55,018 bases of DNA from RUG11272 sp045226335 (GTDB lineage: Bacteria > Bacillota > Clostridia > Christensenellales > Aristaeellaceae): positions 1 through 55,018 of the forward strand of contig JBGVCH010000097.1 in assembly GCA_045226335.1 (NCBI GenBank), written 5' to 3'. Both the position numbers and the translations under genes were made by a program. Position 1 is the first letter of the stretch, and every line of letters begins with the position of its first letter. The notes under the pieces were generated by a model. That model was not told the origin of the DNA. It did no database searches and saw only the letters and a program-made list of their open reading frames with translations. Below, one piece after another: positions 8,730-16,381 of the stretch.

Positions 8730-8750
8730 CCTCCCTTCGGGGAGGTTTTT
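8730..8750 (+). terminator. rplJL terminator
   Basis: CCTCCC-TTCG-GGGAGG stem-loop followed by TTTTT: a textbook intrinsic terminator 17 bases after the rplL stop. Confidence 0.9.
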
Positions 8751-8778
8751 GCGTTGCGGGGACTGAACACCATGCCCG

Positions 8779-8807
8779 AAAAAACAGCCTGCCGCAAGCG
8801 GCAGACT
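8779..8807 (-). terminator. Terminator of the ACT / CoA-ligase operon
   Basis: Read on the minus strand, AGTCTGCCGC and GCGGCAGGCT form a long stem with a tight loop, followed by six T (8784-8779). It lies about 70 bases after the ACT gene stop and faces the rplL terminator. Confidence 0.8.
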
Positions 8808-8875
8808 GCACCGGGCTTTGGTATTCCGGTTATGACTCCTGATCGGATCGGATGAGCTTCTCCGTTCCGGACGGG

Positions 8876-9307
8876 TCAGATTTCGCTCAGCTCGTCCTGC
8901 TCCACCAGCCGGATCCCGCTGGCGGCCAGGGAAGCGCCGGCCCTGGCCACGTCCGCGACCCGGAAGATCATGTAGGCCTTGCCGTGACGGGCGCCCAGGA
9001 AGGCGTACATGTACTCGACGTTGATGTCATCCGCCGCCAGCAGGGACAGCACCTGGTTCAGGCCGCCGGGGACATCCGGGACGGAAACCGCCAGCACCGG
9101 GGTCAGGGAGCACACAAAGCCCGCGTCCTTCAGCACGGTGGCGGTGGCCAGCACATCGTCCACAATGAACCGGGCGATGCCGAAATCGCTGGTCTCCGCC
9201 AGGGAGAAGGCGCGCATGTCGATGGCGTGATCGGCCAGCACTTTGGTCATGGAATAGAGATAACCGGGCTTGTTCTCCAGGAAAACGGAAATCTGCTTGA
9301 CGTTCAT
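8876..9307 (-). CDS. Tandem ACT-domain protein
   Basis: The 143-residue product consists of two ACT domains: one from QISVFLENKPGYLYSMTKVL, the second from LAVSVPDVPGGLNQVLSLLA. ACT domains bind amino acids or related small molecules as dimers. Stand-alone tandem ACT proteins of this length commonly sit next to phenylacetate-CoA ligase genes, as here (18 bases downstream of that gene, same strand). A regulatory role for the ligase, perhaps sensing an aromatic amino acid, is an inference from this neighbourhood. There is no catalytic domain. Confidence 0.85.
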   Translation of the reverse strand: MNVKQISVFLENKPGYLYSMTKVLADHAIDMRAFSLAETSDFGIARFIVDDVLATATVLKDAGFVCSLTPVLAVSVPDVPGGLNQVLSLLAADDINVEYMYAFLGARHGKAYMIFRVADVARAGASLAASGIRLVEQDELSEI

Positions 9308-9325
9308 CGGTGCCGCTCCTTTCTC

Positions 9326-10627
9326 TCAGATCTTGCGCTTGTCGATGACCCGGACCGCTTTGCCCTCGCTGCGGGCGATGGACTTGGGCGCCACCAGGGA
9401 GACCTTGGCCGTCAGACCCAGCATGGACCGGAGGCCTTCCACCAGCTTCTTCTGCCGTGTGGTGATCTCGCCCAGGTTGTCGGTGAACATCTCGGGGGTC
9501 ATCTCCACCTGGACGTCCAGGGTGTCGGTGTTGTTGACCCGGTCCACGATGATCTGGTAGTTGGCGGGATAGCCCTGGTTCAGCAGAACGGTCTCGATCT
9601 GGGACGGGAAGACGTTCACGCCGCGGATGATGAGCATGTCGTCTGTGCGACCCCGGGGCTTGCACATCTTGACATGGGTCCGGCCGCAGGCACACTTCTC
9701 GTGGGAGAGGACGCAGACGTCCCGGGTGCGGTACCGCAGGAGGGGGAACGCTTCCTTGTCCAGGGAGGTGAAGACCAGCTCGCCCTGTTGGCCGTCCGGC
9801 AGGACCTCGCCGGTGTCGGGGTCGATGATCTCGGCGATGAAGTGGTCCTCGTTGATGTGCATGCCGTTCTGCTGGGAGCACTCGAAGGCCACGCCGGGGC
9901 CGCTGGTTTCCGTCAGGCCGTAGATATCGTAGGCCTTGATGCCCAGGGTTTCCTGAATGGACTTGCGCATTTCCTCCGACCAGGCCTCCGCGCCGAAAAT
10001 GCCGGCCTTCAGCGGAATCTGGTCCGGGGTCAGGCCCATCTCCTTCATGCTCTCGCCCAGGTACGCGGCGTAGGAAGGCGTGCAGCACAGGATGGTGGCC
10101 TGCAGGTCCATGATGAACATGATCTGGCGCTCAGTGTTGCCGGAGGAGGTGGGCACGGTGAGACAGCCCACCTTGTGAGATCCTCCGTTGAGGCCGGGGC
10201 CGCCGGTGAAGAGGCCGTAGCCGTAGGCCACCTGGCACACGTCTTCATCGGTGCCGCCCGCCGCCACGATGGCCCGGGCGCAGCAGTCCTCCCACAGGTC
10301 CACGTCGTGCTGGGTATAGAAGGCCACCACGCGCTTGCCGGTGGTGCCGGAGGTGGACTGGATGCGCACGCACTGCTTCAGCGGCACGGCCAGCAGACCG
10401 TAGGGATAGGCGTCCCGCAGGTCGTACTTGCTCAGGAAGGGCAGTTTGTGCAGGTCCTGGATCCCCTGAATGTCGTCCGGGGTCAGGCCCTTCTCCTCCA
10501 TCAGTTTGCGATAATAGGGCACGTTGTCCCACACGTGCCGTACCTGCTTCAAGAGCTTCTCGTTCTGCCAGGCCGTGATCTGCTCCCGGGACGCCGTCTC
10601 GATGTCGGGCTGGTAATAGCGCTCCAT
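9326..10627 (-). CDS. Phenylacetate-CoA ligase family protein
   Basis: This 433-residue AMP-forming acyl-CoA ligase is of the PaaK family; it would activate an aryl acid with ATP and CoA. The nucleotide-binding motif reads STSGTTGKRVV, followed by the family signatures YGYGLFTGG, YGLTETSGPG, LLRYRTRD and RGVNVFPSQIE. The C-terminal domain is complete. I chose the ATG at 10627 because AAGGAAAG stands 6-9 bases ahead; an ATG two codons upstream (10633) is too close to it. In gut anaerobes such enzymes support indole- or phenyl-acetate metabolism, but the substrate cannot be read here. It pairs with the ACT protein downstream. Confidence 0.92.
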   Translation of the reverse strand: MERYYQPDIETASREQITAWQNEKLLKQVRHVWDNVPYYRKLMEEKGLTPDDIQGIQDLHKLPFLSKYDLRDAYPYGLLAVPLKQCVRIQSTSGTTGKRVVAFYTQHDVDLWEDCCARAIVAAGGTDEDVCQVAYGYGLFTGGPGLNGGSHKVGCLTVPTSSGNTERQIMFIMDLQATILCCTPSYAAYLGESMKEMGLTPDQIPLKAGIFGAEAWSEEMRKSIQETLGIKAYDIYGLTETSGPGVAFECSQQNGMHINEDHFIAEIIDPDTGEVLPDGQQGELVFTSLDKEAFPLLRYRTRDVCVLSHEKCACGRTHVKMCKPRGRTDDMLIIRGVNVFPSQIETVLLNQGYPANYQIIVDRVNNTDTLDVQVEMTPEMFTDNLGEITTRQKKLVEGLRSMLGLTAKVSLVAPKSIARSEGKAVRVIDKRKI

Positions 10628-10790
10628 CAACATCTTTCCTTTCCGCGTATTCCGCAACCGCTTTTTCCGGCGGTTATCGGGTCCATCATACACCAAATCG
10701 CCGCGGAATGGTGTTTTTGTGCTGTTTTTCTGAGGCTTGGAGCGGAGAGGCCGGAAGGTGACGATTGCCGGGAACTTGTAACCCTGCGCA

Positions 10791-10814
10791 AAAGAAAACC
10801 TCCCCAACGGGAGG
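10791..10814 (-). terminator. secG terminator
   Basis: On the minus strand CCTCCC-GTTG-GGGAGG is followed by TTTTCTTT. It lies 18 bases after the secG stop codon. Confidence 0.88.
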
Positions 10815-10832
10815 CATCGGATCGGAAATCCA

Positions 10833-11066
10833 TCAGGCGGGCGGGAAGATGACCATCAGCAGCGCTGATACCACAAACACGGTGGCGGCAACCTTGGTGC
10901 CCAGCGCCAGCTTGGTCTCCACGGTGGCAGCCTGCTTCTTGTTCATGTTGGCGGTGACTTCGCCCGCGATCGCGCCCAGACCCTTGGCGTTGCTGCTCTG
11001 AAGCAGAACCGTCACGATGAGTACCAGGGCGGACAAAATGACGAGAATTGTGAGAACTGTTGCCAT
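10833..11066 (-). CDS. secG: Protein translocase subunit SecG
   Basis: The 77-residue membrane protein is the SecG subunit of the SecYEG channel. It has two hydrophobic helices (residues about 3-22 and 55-75) and the family signature LLQSSNAKGLGAIAGE between them. It is monocistronic: a good promoter lies upstream and a terminator directly after it. The start at 11066 is preceded by AAAGGGGGTATTCTCTG. Confidence 0.93.
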   Translation of the reverse strand: MATVLTILVILSALVLIVTVLLQSSNAKGLGAIAGEVTANMNKKQAATVETKLALGTKVAATVFVVSALLMVIFPPA

Positions 11067-11096
11067 CAGAGAATACCCCCTTTATGATACCGGGAT

Positions 11097-11125
11097 ATAT
11101 TAGCACAGGACAGCAAAAAAGGCAA
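11097..11125 (-). promoter_or_regulatory. secG promoter
   Basis: Minus strand TTGCCT (11125-11120) and TAATAT (11102-11097), 17-bp spacer, about 30 bases upstream of the secG start. Confidence 0.75.
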
Positions 11126-11198
11126 GGGGTTTTGAGAAAAATCACAAGGTCTCCATGCCCGCGCGCCTGCAGCCTGGCTGACACCCAAAGCGCCCGTA

Positions 11199-11227
11199 TT
11201 GACAGACAACGCAGGATCAGGTAAAAT
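11199..11227 (+). promoter_or_regulatory. Promoter of the DRTGG / hydrogenase-sensor operon
   Basis: TTGACA (11199-11204) and TAAAAT (11222-11227) with a 17-bp spacer, ending 35 bases before the first start codon of the operon. Confidence 0.82.
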
Positions 11228-11262
11228 GAAGCCATCCTGAAAGCCGACACGAGGTGAATTGC

Positions 11263-11640
11263 ATGACCATCAAGGACATGGCGGATATTCTCAAAGCGCG
11301 GGTCCTGCTGGGAGAAGACAAGCTGGACACGCCGGTATACACAGCCTGCTGCTCGGATCTGATGAGCGACGTGCTGGCCTTTGTGGACGAGAAAACCGTG
11401 CTGATTACCGGGCTGACCAACCCCCATGTGATCCGCACCAGTGAAATGCTGGACCTGAAGTGCCTGGTCTTTGCCCGGGGCAAGGTGCCCTCGGAGGACA
11501 TTCTGGAGAGCGCGGAGGAGCAGGGCCTGGTGGTGATCACCACGAAAGCGACGGCCTTTACTGCGTGCGGCATGCTGTATGAGGCCGGACTGCGGGGCGT
11601 GCCGGTCCCGCTGGAGTGGAATACGGAGGACAGGGAATAA
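11263..11640 (+). CDS. DRTGG domain protein
   Basis: The 125-residue product is a stand-alone DRTGG domain (MTIKDMADILKARVL, TACCSDLMSDVLAFV, LITGLTNPHVIRTSEML, KVPSEDILESAEEQGLVVIT). DRTGG domains are found in Pta and CBS proteins and are thought to be ligand-binding regulators. The ATG at 11263 follows GAGGTG. It opens an operon with an RsbW-like ATPase, an [FeFe]-hydrogenase-like protein, a second DRTGG protein and a PHP phosphoesterase, a set seen together in many Clostridia. That linkage suggests a signalling role; the ligand is unknown. Confidence 0.85.
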   Translation: MTIKDMADILKARVLLGEDKLDTPVYTACCSDLMSDVLAFVDEKTVLITGLTNPHVIRTSEMLDLKCLVFARGKVPSEDILESAEEQGLVVITTKATAFTACGMLYEAGLRGVPVPLEWNTEDRE

Positions 11641-12065
11641 TGGACGCGCTGATCACGAAAACCTATCCCGTGGAAGCCGCGGATTACACCAGCGCGGGTC
11701 AGGCCAGCGCGGACATCAAGCGGCGGCTGAAGCAGCTGGGGGTCGGCGGGGACGTGCTGCGCCGGGTGGCGGTGGCTTCCTATGAGGTGGAGCTGAACCT
11801 GGTGATCCACTCCCTGGGAGGACAGCTGGAGCTCTCCGTCTTCCCGGACCGGGTGCAGCTGATCTCCGGCGATCGGGGCCCTGGGATCCCGGACCTGTCC
11901 CTGGCCATGAAGGAGGGCTGGTCCACCGCGAATGATGAGGCCCGCTCGCTGGGGTTTGGCGCGGGCATGGGCCTGCCGAACATGAAACGCAATGCCGACG
12001 ATTTCGCCATCGAGAGCGAGGTCGGGAAGGGCACCGTCATCACCATGGGTTTCAAGCTGGCGTGA
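11640..12065 (+). CDS. RsbW-like HATPase anti-sigma / serine kinase
   Basis: The 141-residue product is a GHKL ATPase of the RsbW/SpoIIAB type. The N box region reads VASYEVELNLVIHSLGG, the G1 box region DRGPGIPD, and the G2 region LGFGAGMGLPNMKRNAD, followed by GKGTVITMGF. RsbW-like proteins phosphorylate anti-sigma antagonists or sequester sigma factors. The ATG at 11640 overlaps the stop of the preceding DRTGG gene (TAATG), indicating translational coupling. No partner sigma factor or STAS gene lies in the window, so its target may be within this operon or elsewhere. Confidence 0.85.
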   Translation: MDALITKTYPVEAADYTSAGQASADIKRRLKQLGVGGDVLRRVAVASYEVELNLVIHSLGGQLELSVFPDRVQLISGDRGPGIPDLSLAMKEGWSTANDEARSLGFGAGMGLPNMKRNADDFAIESEVGKGTVITMGFKLA

Positions 12066-12100
12066 GGCACGCCAAATCATGACGAAAGGCGGGAAACGAA

Positions 12101-13435
12101 TTGTCTGAGCAAACCCGCTATCACTCTGTCCGGCTGGACAAGGAGCGCTGCAGGGGCTGCACCAACTGCCTGAAGCACTGCCCCACGGAGGCCATCCGGG
12201 TCCGGGGCGGCCGGGCTCACATCATCGACGCCCTGTGCATCGACTGCGGCGAGTGCATCCGGATCTGTGATTACCACGCCAAGGTGGCGGTGACGGATAC
12301 CATGGCGGACGTCCGCCGGTTCCGCTACGCCATCGCCCTGCCGGCGCCGACCCTGTACGGCCAGTTCCGGATGCTGAAAAAGCCGGTCTTTGTGCTGGAG
12401 GCGCTGAAGCGGATCGGCTTCGACGACGTGTTTGAGGTGGCCAGGGGCGCGGACGTCGTGACCCGGGCGATCCGGGAGCGGCTCCGGGACACCAGCATTC
12501 CCCGGCCGGTGATCTCCTCCGCCTGTCCGGCGGTGGTACGCCTGATCCAGGTGCGCTTCCCGGAGCTGCTGGAGCATGTGATCGACATCCGCCAGCCCAT
12601 GGAGGTGGCGGCGTCCATCGCCCGGGCGGAGTTCTGCAAAAAGCACGGCTGCGCGTCGGAGGACGTGGGCTGCTTCTTCATCACCCCCTGTCCGGCGAAG
12701 ATGACCGCCATCCGCAGGCCGCTGGGACAGACGAAGTCCGCCCTGGACGGTGCCATTTCCATCATGGACCTGTACGGACAGCTGCTGCCCCATGTGGAGG
12801 AGATGCAGAACAACCCCGATTTCAAGCCGGCGACGCCCTACGGTGTCGGCTGGGCCACCAGCGACGGCGAGGCCAACGCCGTCAGCCCCCGGAGAAGTCT
12901 CTCGGTGGACGGCATTCCCAATGTGATCCGGGTGCTGGAGGAAGTGGAGAACAACAAGCTCAGCGACCTTGAATACCTGGAGGGCAACGCGTGCATCGGC
13001 GGCTGCGTGGGCGGCGCGCTGGTGTTTGAGAACAATTACGTGGCCAAATCGGTGATCCGGCGGCTGGTGTCGGAGATGCCCAGGGTGCACCCGGACACCG
13101 ACGTCCCGCCCGCCATGCTGAACAAATACCAGATGAAGAACGACCTGCCCTTTGAGCCCAGCGCGGCTATGCGGCTGGACGACAACCTGGTGGTGGCCAT
13201 GCAGAAGATGAACCGCATGAACCAGATCATGGACCGCCTGCCGGGGTATGACTGCGGTTCCTGCGGCTCGCCCACCTGCAAATCCTTCGCGGAGGACATC
13301 GTCCGCGGCTTCGTGTCGTCGGAGATGGAGTGCGTTCACCTGATGAAAGACAAAATCAAACACATGGCGGAGGACATGGTCACCCTGGCCCATTCCGCCA
13401 TTGATCTGGGAGGAAGCCGACATGAAAGTGAGTGA
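12101..13435 (+). CDS. Putative sensory [FeFe]-hydrogenase-like iron-sulfur protein
   Basis: The 444-residue product has two N-terminal [4Fe-4S] ferredoxin motifs (C17, C20, C23, C27; C46, C49, C52, C56), a hydrogenase large-subunit domain, and a C-terminal Cys4 Fe-S motif (C385, C388, C393, C411). H-cluster ligands are kept: SSACP (C142), TPCPAK (C197) and NACIGGC (C298, C302). The usual proton-relay Cys before C142 is Ala141, and the two Met of the active-site loops read Thr and Asn. These changes match putative sensory (group C/D) enzymes, not catalytic ones. It lacks a PAS domain. The start appears to be TTG at 12101 behind AAAGGCGGG. The DRTGG/RsbW/PHP neighbours fit redox or H2 signalling. 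Confidence 0.82.
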   Translation: MSEQTRYHSVRLDKERCRGCTNCLKHCPTEAIRVRGGRAHIIDALCIDCGECIRICDYHAKVAVTDTMADVRRFRYAIALPAPTLYGQFRMLKKPVFVLEALKRIGFDDVFEVARGADVVTRAIRERLRDTSIPRPVISSACPAVVRLIQVRFPELLEHVIDIRQPMEVAASIARAEFCKKHGCASEDVGCFFITPCPAKMTAIRRPLGQTKSALDGAISIMDLYGQLLPHVEEMQNNPDFKPATPYGVGWATSDGEANAVSPRRSLSVDGIPNVIRVLEEVENNKLSDLEYLEGNACIGGCVGGALVFENNYVAKSVIRRLVSEMPRVHPDTDVPPAMLNKYQMKNDLPFEPSAAMRLDDNLVVAMQKMNRMNQIMDRLPGYDCGSCGSPTCKSFAEDIVRGFVSSEMECVHLMKDKIKHMAEDMVTLAHSAIDLGGSRHESE

Positions 13436-13766
13436 ACTGCGGGCGCTGCTGTCCGCCGAAAACCTGACCCCGGAGATCGGGGAGGACCGGGAAATCACCT
13501 GCGGGTACACCTGCGACCTTCTGAGCTGGGTCATGGCCCACGGCGACGAGGGCATGGCCTGGGTGACCGTGCAGACACACCTCAACGTGATCGCGGTGGC
13601 GGTCCTGTCCGACATGGCCTGCGTCATTCTGCCGGAGAACATCCGCATGGAGACGGAGAGCCTGGCCAAGGCGGTGGCGGAGGGCATGGCGGTGATGTCC
13701 TCCCCGCTGACGGCCTTTGAGATCTGCGGAAAGATGGCGGCGGAAGGGATTCCGCCCAAGGCATAA
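13422..13766 (+). CDS. Second DRTGG-like domain protein
   Basis: The 114-residue product (MKVSELRALLSAENLTPEIG) is a divergent DRTGG-like single-domain protein, related in fold and size to the one that opens the operon. Typical segments are GYTCDLLSWVMAHG, HLNVIAVAVLSDMACVIL and AVMSSPLTAFEICG. Its ATG at 13422 follows GGGAGG and overlaps the end of the hydrogenase gene by 14 bases. A small-molecule sensing partner of the hydrogenase-like protein is an inference from the conserved neighbourhood. Confidence 0.8.
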   Translation: MKVSELRALLSAENLTPEIGEDREITCGYTCDLLSWVMAHGDEGMAWVTVQTHLNVIAVAVLSDMACVILPENIRMETESLAKAVAEGMAVMSSPLTAFEICGKMAAEGIPPKA

Positions 13767-14470
13767 TGGCCGCGCTCTTCTGTGACCTGCACATGCACTC
13801 CTGCCTCTCTCCCTGCGGCAGCGACGACATGACGCCGGCCAATATCGGCGGCATGGCCATGATCAAGGGCCTGCAGATGATCGCCCTGACGGATCACAAC
13901 ACCGCCGGGAATCTTCCGACCATGCAGAAAGTGGCGGAGGCTTACGGTTTGCTGCTGATCCCGGGCATTGAGATCACCACCAGCGAGGAAGTGCACCTGC
14001 TGGGGTACTTTCCGGATGTGAGGACGGCGGTGGACTTCGGCGAGTTTCTGCGGGAGCATCTGCCGAAGCGGAAGAACAAGCCGTCCCTCTTCGGCAATCA
14101 ACTGGTGATGGATGAGGACGACAACGTGATCCGGGAGGAAGACGCCCTGCTGATCGGCGCGACGGATCTCAGCCTGGAGAAGTTGTGCCGTCTGGTGCGG
14201 GAGGCGGACGGCGTGCCGGTGCCGGCCCATATCAACCGGGGATCCAACGGCCTGCTGGTGAACCTGGGCATGATGCCGCCCAACATCGAATTCACGGCGG
14301 TGGAGGTCTGGCGCGCGCTGCCGTGCCCCCACACGCCCCAGGAGGGACGGCTGGTGCTGCACTCCTCGGACGCCCACTACCTGGGGGACATCCTGGAGCC
14401 GGAGATCACCCTGGATCTGGACGAACCCACGGTGGCCTGCTTTCTGGCGCGGCTCCGGCGCGGGGCTTGA
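13766..14470 (+). CDS. PHP domain phosphoesterase
   Basis: The 234-residue product is a PHP-type metal-dependent phosphoesterase. The motifs in order are FCDLHMHSCLSPCG (metal ligands HxH), ALTDHNT, PGIEITT, PAHINRG and LHSSDAHYL. Related proteins hydrolyse histidinol phosphate, 3',5'-nucleotide phosphates or DNA ends; the substrate here is not known. The ATG at 13766 overlaps the TAA of the DRTGG gene by one base. It is the last gene of the sensory operon, and the -35 box of the next promoter overlaps its stop codon. Confidence 0.9.
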   Translation: MAALFCDLHMHSCLSPCGSDDMTPANIGGMAMIKGLQMIALTDHNTAGNLPTMQKVAEAYGLLLIPGIEITTSEEVHLLGYFPDVRTAVDFGEFLREHLPKRKNKPSLFGNQLVMDEDDNVIREEDALLIGATDLSLEKLCRLVREADGVPVPAHINRGSNGLLVNLGMMPPNIEFTAVEVWRALPCPHTPQEGRLVLHSSDAHYLGDILEPEITLDLDEPTVACFLARLRRGA

Positions 14471-14495
14471 CACGGATGGACGGGCTTGCTATAAT
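14467..14495 (+). promoter_or_regulatory. Consensus promoter of the ABC exporter operon
   Basis: TTGACA (14467-14472) and TATAAT (14490-14495) with a 17-bp spacer: an exact match to consensus at both hexamers. The -35 overlaps the stop codon of the PHP gene. Confidence 0.9.
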
Positions 14496-14520
14496 ACCGC
14501 CACAGCACGTTTGGCTTCCA

Positions 14521-14554
14521 AACCTCTGCCTGAACCGAAACGGCAGAGGTTTTT
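14521..14554 (+). terminator. Attenuator or terminator in the ABC operon leader
   Basis: AACCTCTGCC (14521-14530) pairs with GGCAGAGGTT (14542-14551), followed by a T-tract to 14554. It lies only about 20-50 bases downstream of the predicted transcription start, and 32 bases before the ABC ATPase start. A smaller hairpin, GTTTGG-CTT-CCAAAC (14509-14523), overlaps its first three bases and could compete. It may also end the upstream PHP operon. Confidence 0.8.
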
Positions 14555-14585
14555 GACTGCCGGAGAACAGGAGGAAGGCACAGCG

Positions 14586-15569
14586 ATGCAGGATCAGGAA
14601 TTCATACGGGTCGATCAACTGACGAAACGCTATGTCCGCTCCGAGGGCGGGAAGGGCTTTCTGTCCCTTGCGGGCCGGACGAAGGTCAAGGTGGACGGCC
14701 TGGTGGAGGCGTCTTTTTCCGTGCACGCCGGGGAGATCGTGGGGCTGCTGGGCCCCAACGGCGCGGGAAAGTCCACAACGGTGAAACTGCTGACGGGTAT
14801 TTTGACGCCGGACAGCGGAAGCTGCGAGGTGAACGGCTATGTGCCCTGGCGGGACCGGAAGAAGTATGTCGCCACGCTGGGAACGGTGTTCGGCCAGCGG
14901 ACCCAGCTGTGGTGGGACGTGCCCATCCGGGAATCCTATGTGCTGCTCCGGGACATTTACCGCCTTCCGGACGACACCTGGAAGAGGCGGCTGGATGAGC
15001 TGACGGAGGCGCTGAGCCTTTCGGACCTGATGCAGGCGCCGCTCCGGCAGCTGAGCCTCGGCCAGCGGATGCGGGCGGAGCTCTGCGGGGCACTGCTCCA
15101 CGAGCCTTCCATCCTGTTCCTGGATGAGCCCACCATCGGCCTGGACGCCGTTACCAAGCTGAATCTGCGGGACTTTCTCCGTCGGGAGAACGAGAGACGG
15201 GGCACCACCATCCTGCTGACCACCCATGATATGTCGGACATGCTGGCCCTGTGTCCCCGGGTGCTGGTGCTGGGCCACGGAAAACTCCTGTACGACGGCG
15301 CGCTGGATCCGCTCCTGCACCGGTACGACACCCGGCACACCATGCGGTGCAGCTACGAGGGTGAGCCCCGCTGGGAGCAGGTGCCCGACACCGTTCAGCT
15401 GGAACGGGACGGGGACGTGTGGATGCTGACCTTCAATCCGGCGGATGTGCCGGCAGACCGGGCGCTGGCCCTGGCCATGGGCGCGGGAAAACTCAGGGAA
15501 CTGACCCTCAAAGAGCAGGACGTGGACGAGATGGTGGCCGGCCTGTACCGTGACATGCAGCTGGCCTGA
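14586..15569 (+). CDS. ABC-2 type exporter, ATP-binding subunit
   Basis: The 327-residue ATPase powers an ABC-2 exporter. It has the Walker A GPNGAGKST, Q-loop region FGQRTQLWWD, signature LSLGQRMRAEL, Walker B ILFLDEPTIGLD and the His-switch TTHDMSD. A C-terminal extension of ~80 residues follows the nucleotide-binding domain. The WWDVP segment after the Q-loop is typical of ATPases paired with PF06182-type permeases. The ATG at 14586 follows AGGAGG. Two permease genes follow directly, so the complex is ATPase2 with a heterodimeric membrane part. The substrate is unknown (drug or lipid export is typical for the class). Confidence 0.92.
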   Translation: MQDQEFIRVDQLTKRYVRSEGGKGFLSLAGRTKVKVDGLVEASFSVHAGEIVGLLGPNGAGKSTTVKLLTGILTPDSGSCEVNGYVPWRDRKKYVATLGTVFGQRTQLWWDVPIRESYVLLRDIYRLPDDTWKRRLDELTEALSLSDLMQAPLRQLSLGQRMRAELCGALLHEPSILFLDEPTIGLDAVTKLNLRDFLRRENERRGTTILLTTHDMSDMLALCPRVLVLGHGKLLYDGALDPLLHRYDTRHTMRCSYEGEPRWEQVPDTVQLERDGDVWMLTFNPADVPADRALALAMGAGKLRELTLKEQDVDEMVAGLYRDMQLA

Positions 15570-15579
15570 GGGATTGCGG

Positions 15580-16377
15580 ATGAGAAAGTGGAAACCTTAC
15601 TGGTCGGCGTTCCGCGCCTACGCGGTCCAGCAGACCCGATACCGGGGAGCCGTCCTGGGCGGAGTCGTCACCCAGGCCGCCTTCGGCGTGATCCTCGTGG
15701 CCCTCTACGCCGCGCTGATCGACAAGAACGATCACGCGCTGCTCCGGGAAACCGTCACCTATGTGTGGCTTCAGCAGATCCTGTTCCGGGCGCTGTTTCA
15801 TCTGGACGGCGAGCTGTCGGATCAGGTCATGTCCGGGAACGTCTGCTATCAACTGCTCCGGCCCGTGGATCCGCACACCTGGTGGCTGTTCCGGGCCATG
15901 GCCGAGAAGACGGTGGGCGTGCTCATGCGGCTGATCCCCATGCTGACCCTGATGCTGATCCTGCCGGTGGATTACCGGATCATGCCCATGGACGGGGCGG
16001 TCTCGCTGGCGCAGTTCCTGGTGTCCCTGGGCGTCGGCTTCCTGGTGATCGCGCAGATCAACCTGATCTGTCAGGCCATCAACATGATCACCCTGGACAG
16101 CCGGGGCGTCACCGGCATGATTAACCTGATCATGATGATCCTCAGCGGGAACATCATTCCGCTGACGCTCTTTCCGGACCGGCTGCGGCTGCTGATCCGT
16201 TACCAGCCCTTCGCCCAGGCGCTGGACGCGCCGATCCGCATGTATCTGCATGCCATGCCGCTGAGGGAATGGCTGCTGAACCTCGGGGTCCAGGTCCTCT
16301 GGCTGGCGGTGCTTTGGCTGGTGTCGAAGGCGCTGTGGCGGAGGAACCTGAACCGGATCGTGATACAAGGGGGCTGA
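15580..16377 (+). CDS. ABC-2 family permease (PF06182-like), first subunit
   Basis: The 265-residue integral membrane protein has about six hydrophobic helices and the signs of the ABC-2 family PF06182: TYVWLQQILFRAL, LSDQVMSGNVCYQLLRPVDP and SGNIIPLTLFPDRL. I chose the ATG at 15580, ten bases after the ATPase stop, since it gives the usual basic N-terminus (MRKWKPYWSAFRAYA). Together with the next gene it forms the membrane channel of the exporter. Confidence 0.88.
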   Translation: MRKWKPYWSAFRAYAVQQTRYRGAVLGGVVTQAAFGVILVALYAALIDKNDHALLRETVTYVWLQQILFRALFHLDGELSDQVMSGNVCYQLLRPVDPHTWWLFRAMAEKTVGVLMRLIPMLTLMLILPVDYRIMPMDGAVSLAQFLVSLGVGFLVIAQINLICQAINMITLDSRGVTGMINLIMMILSGNIIPLTLFPDRLRLLIRYQPFAQALDAPIRMYLHAMPLREWLLNLGVQVLWLAVLWLVSKALWRRNLNRIVIQGG

Positions 16378-16381
16378 GACG

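Noticed and set aside
8852..10852. A 666-codon plus-strand open frame opposite the CoA ligase and ACT genes
   Set aside because: It has low-complexity composition (His, Gln, Gly, Asp rich), no known motif, and lies opposite two well-conserved genes.
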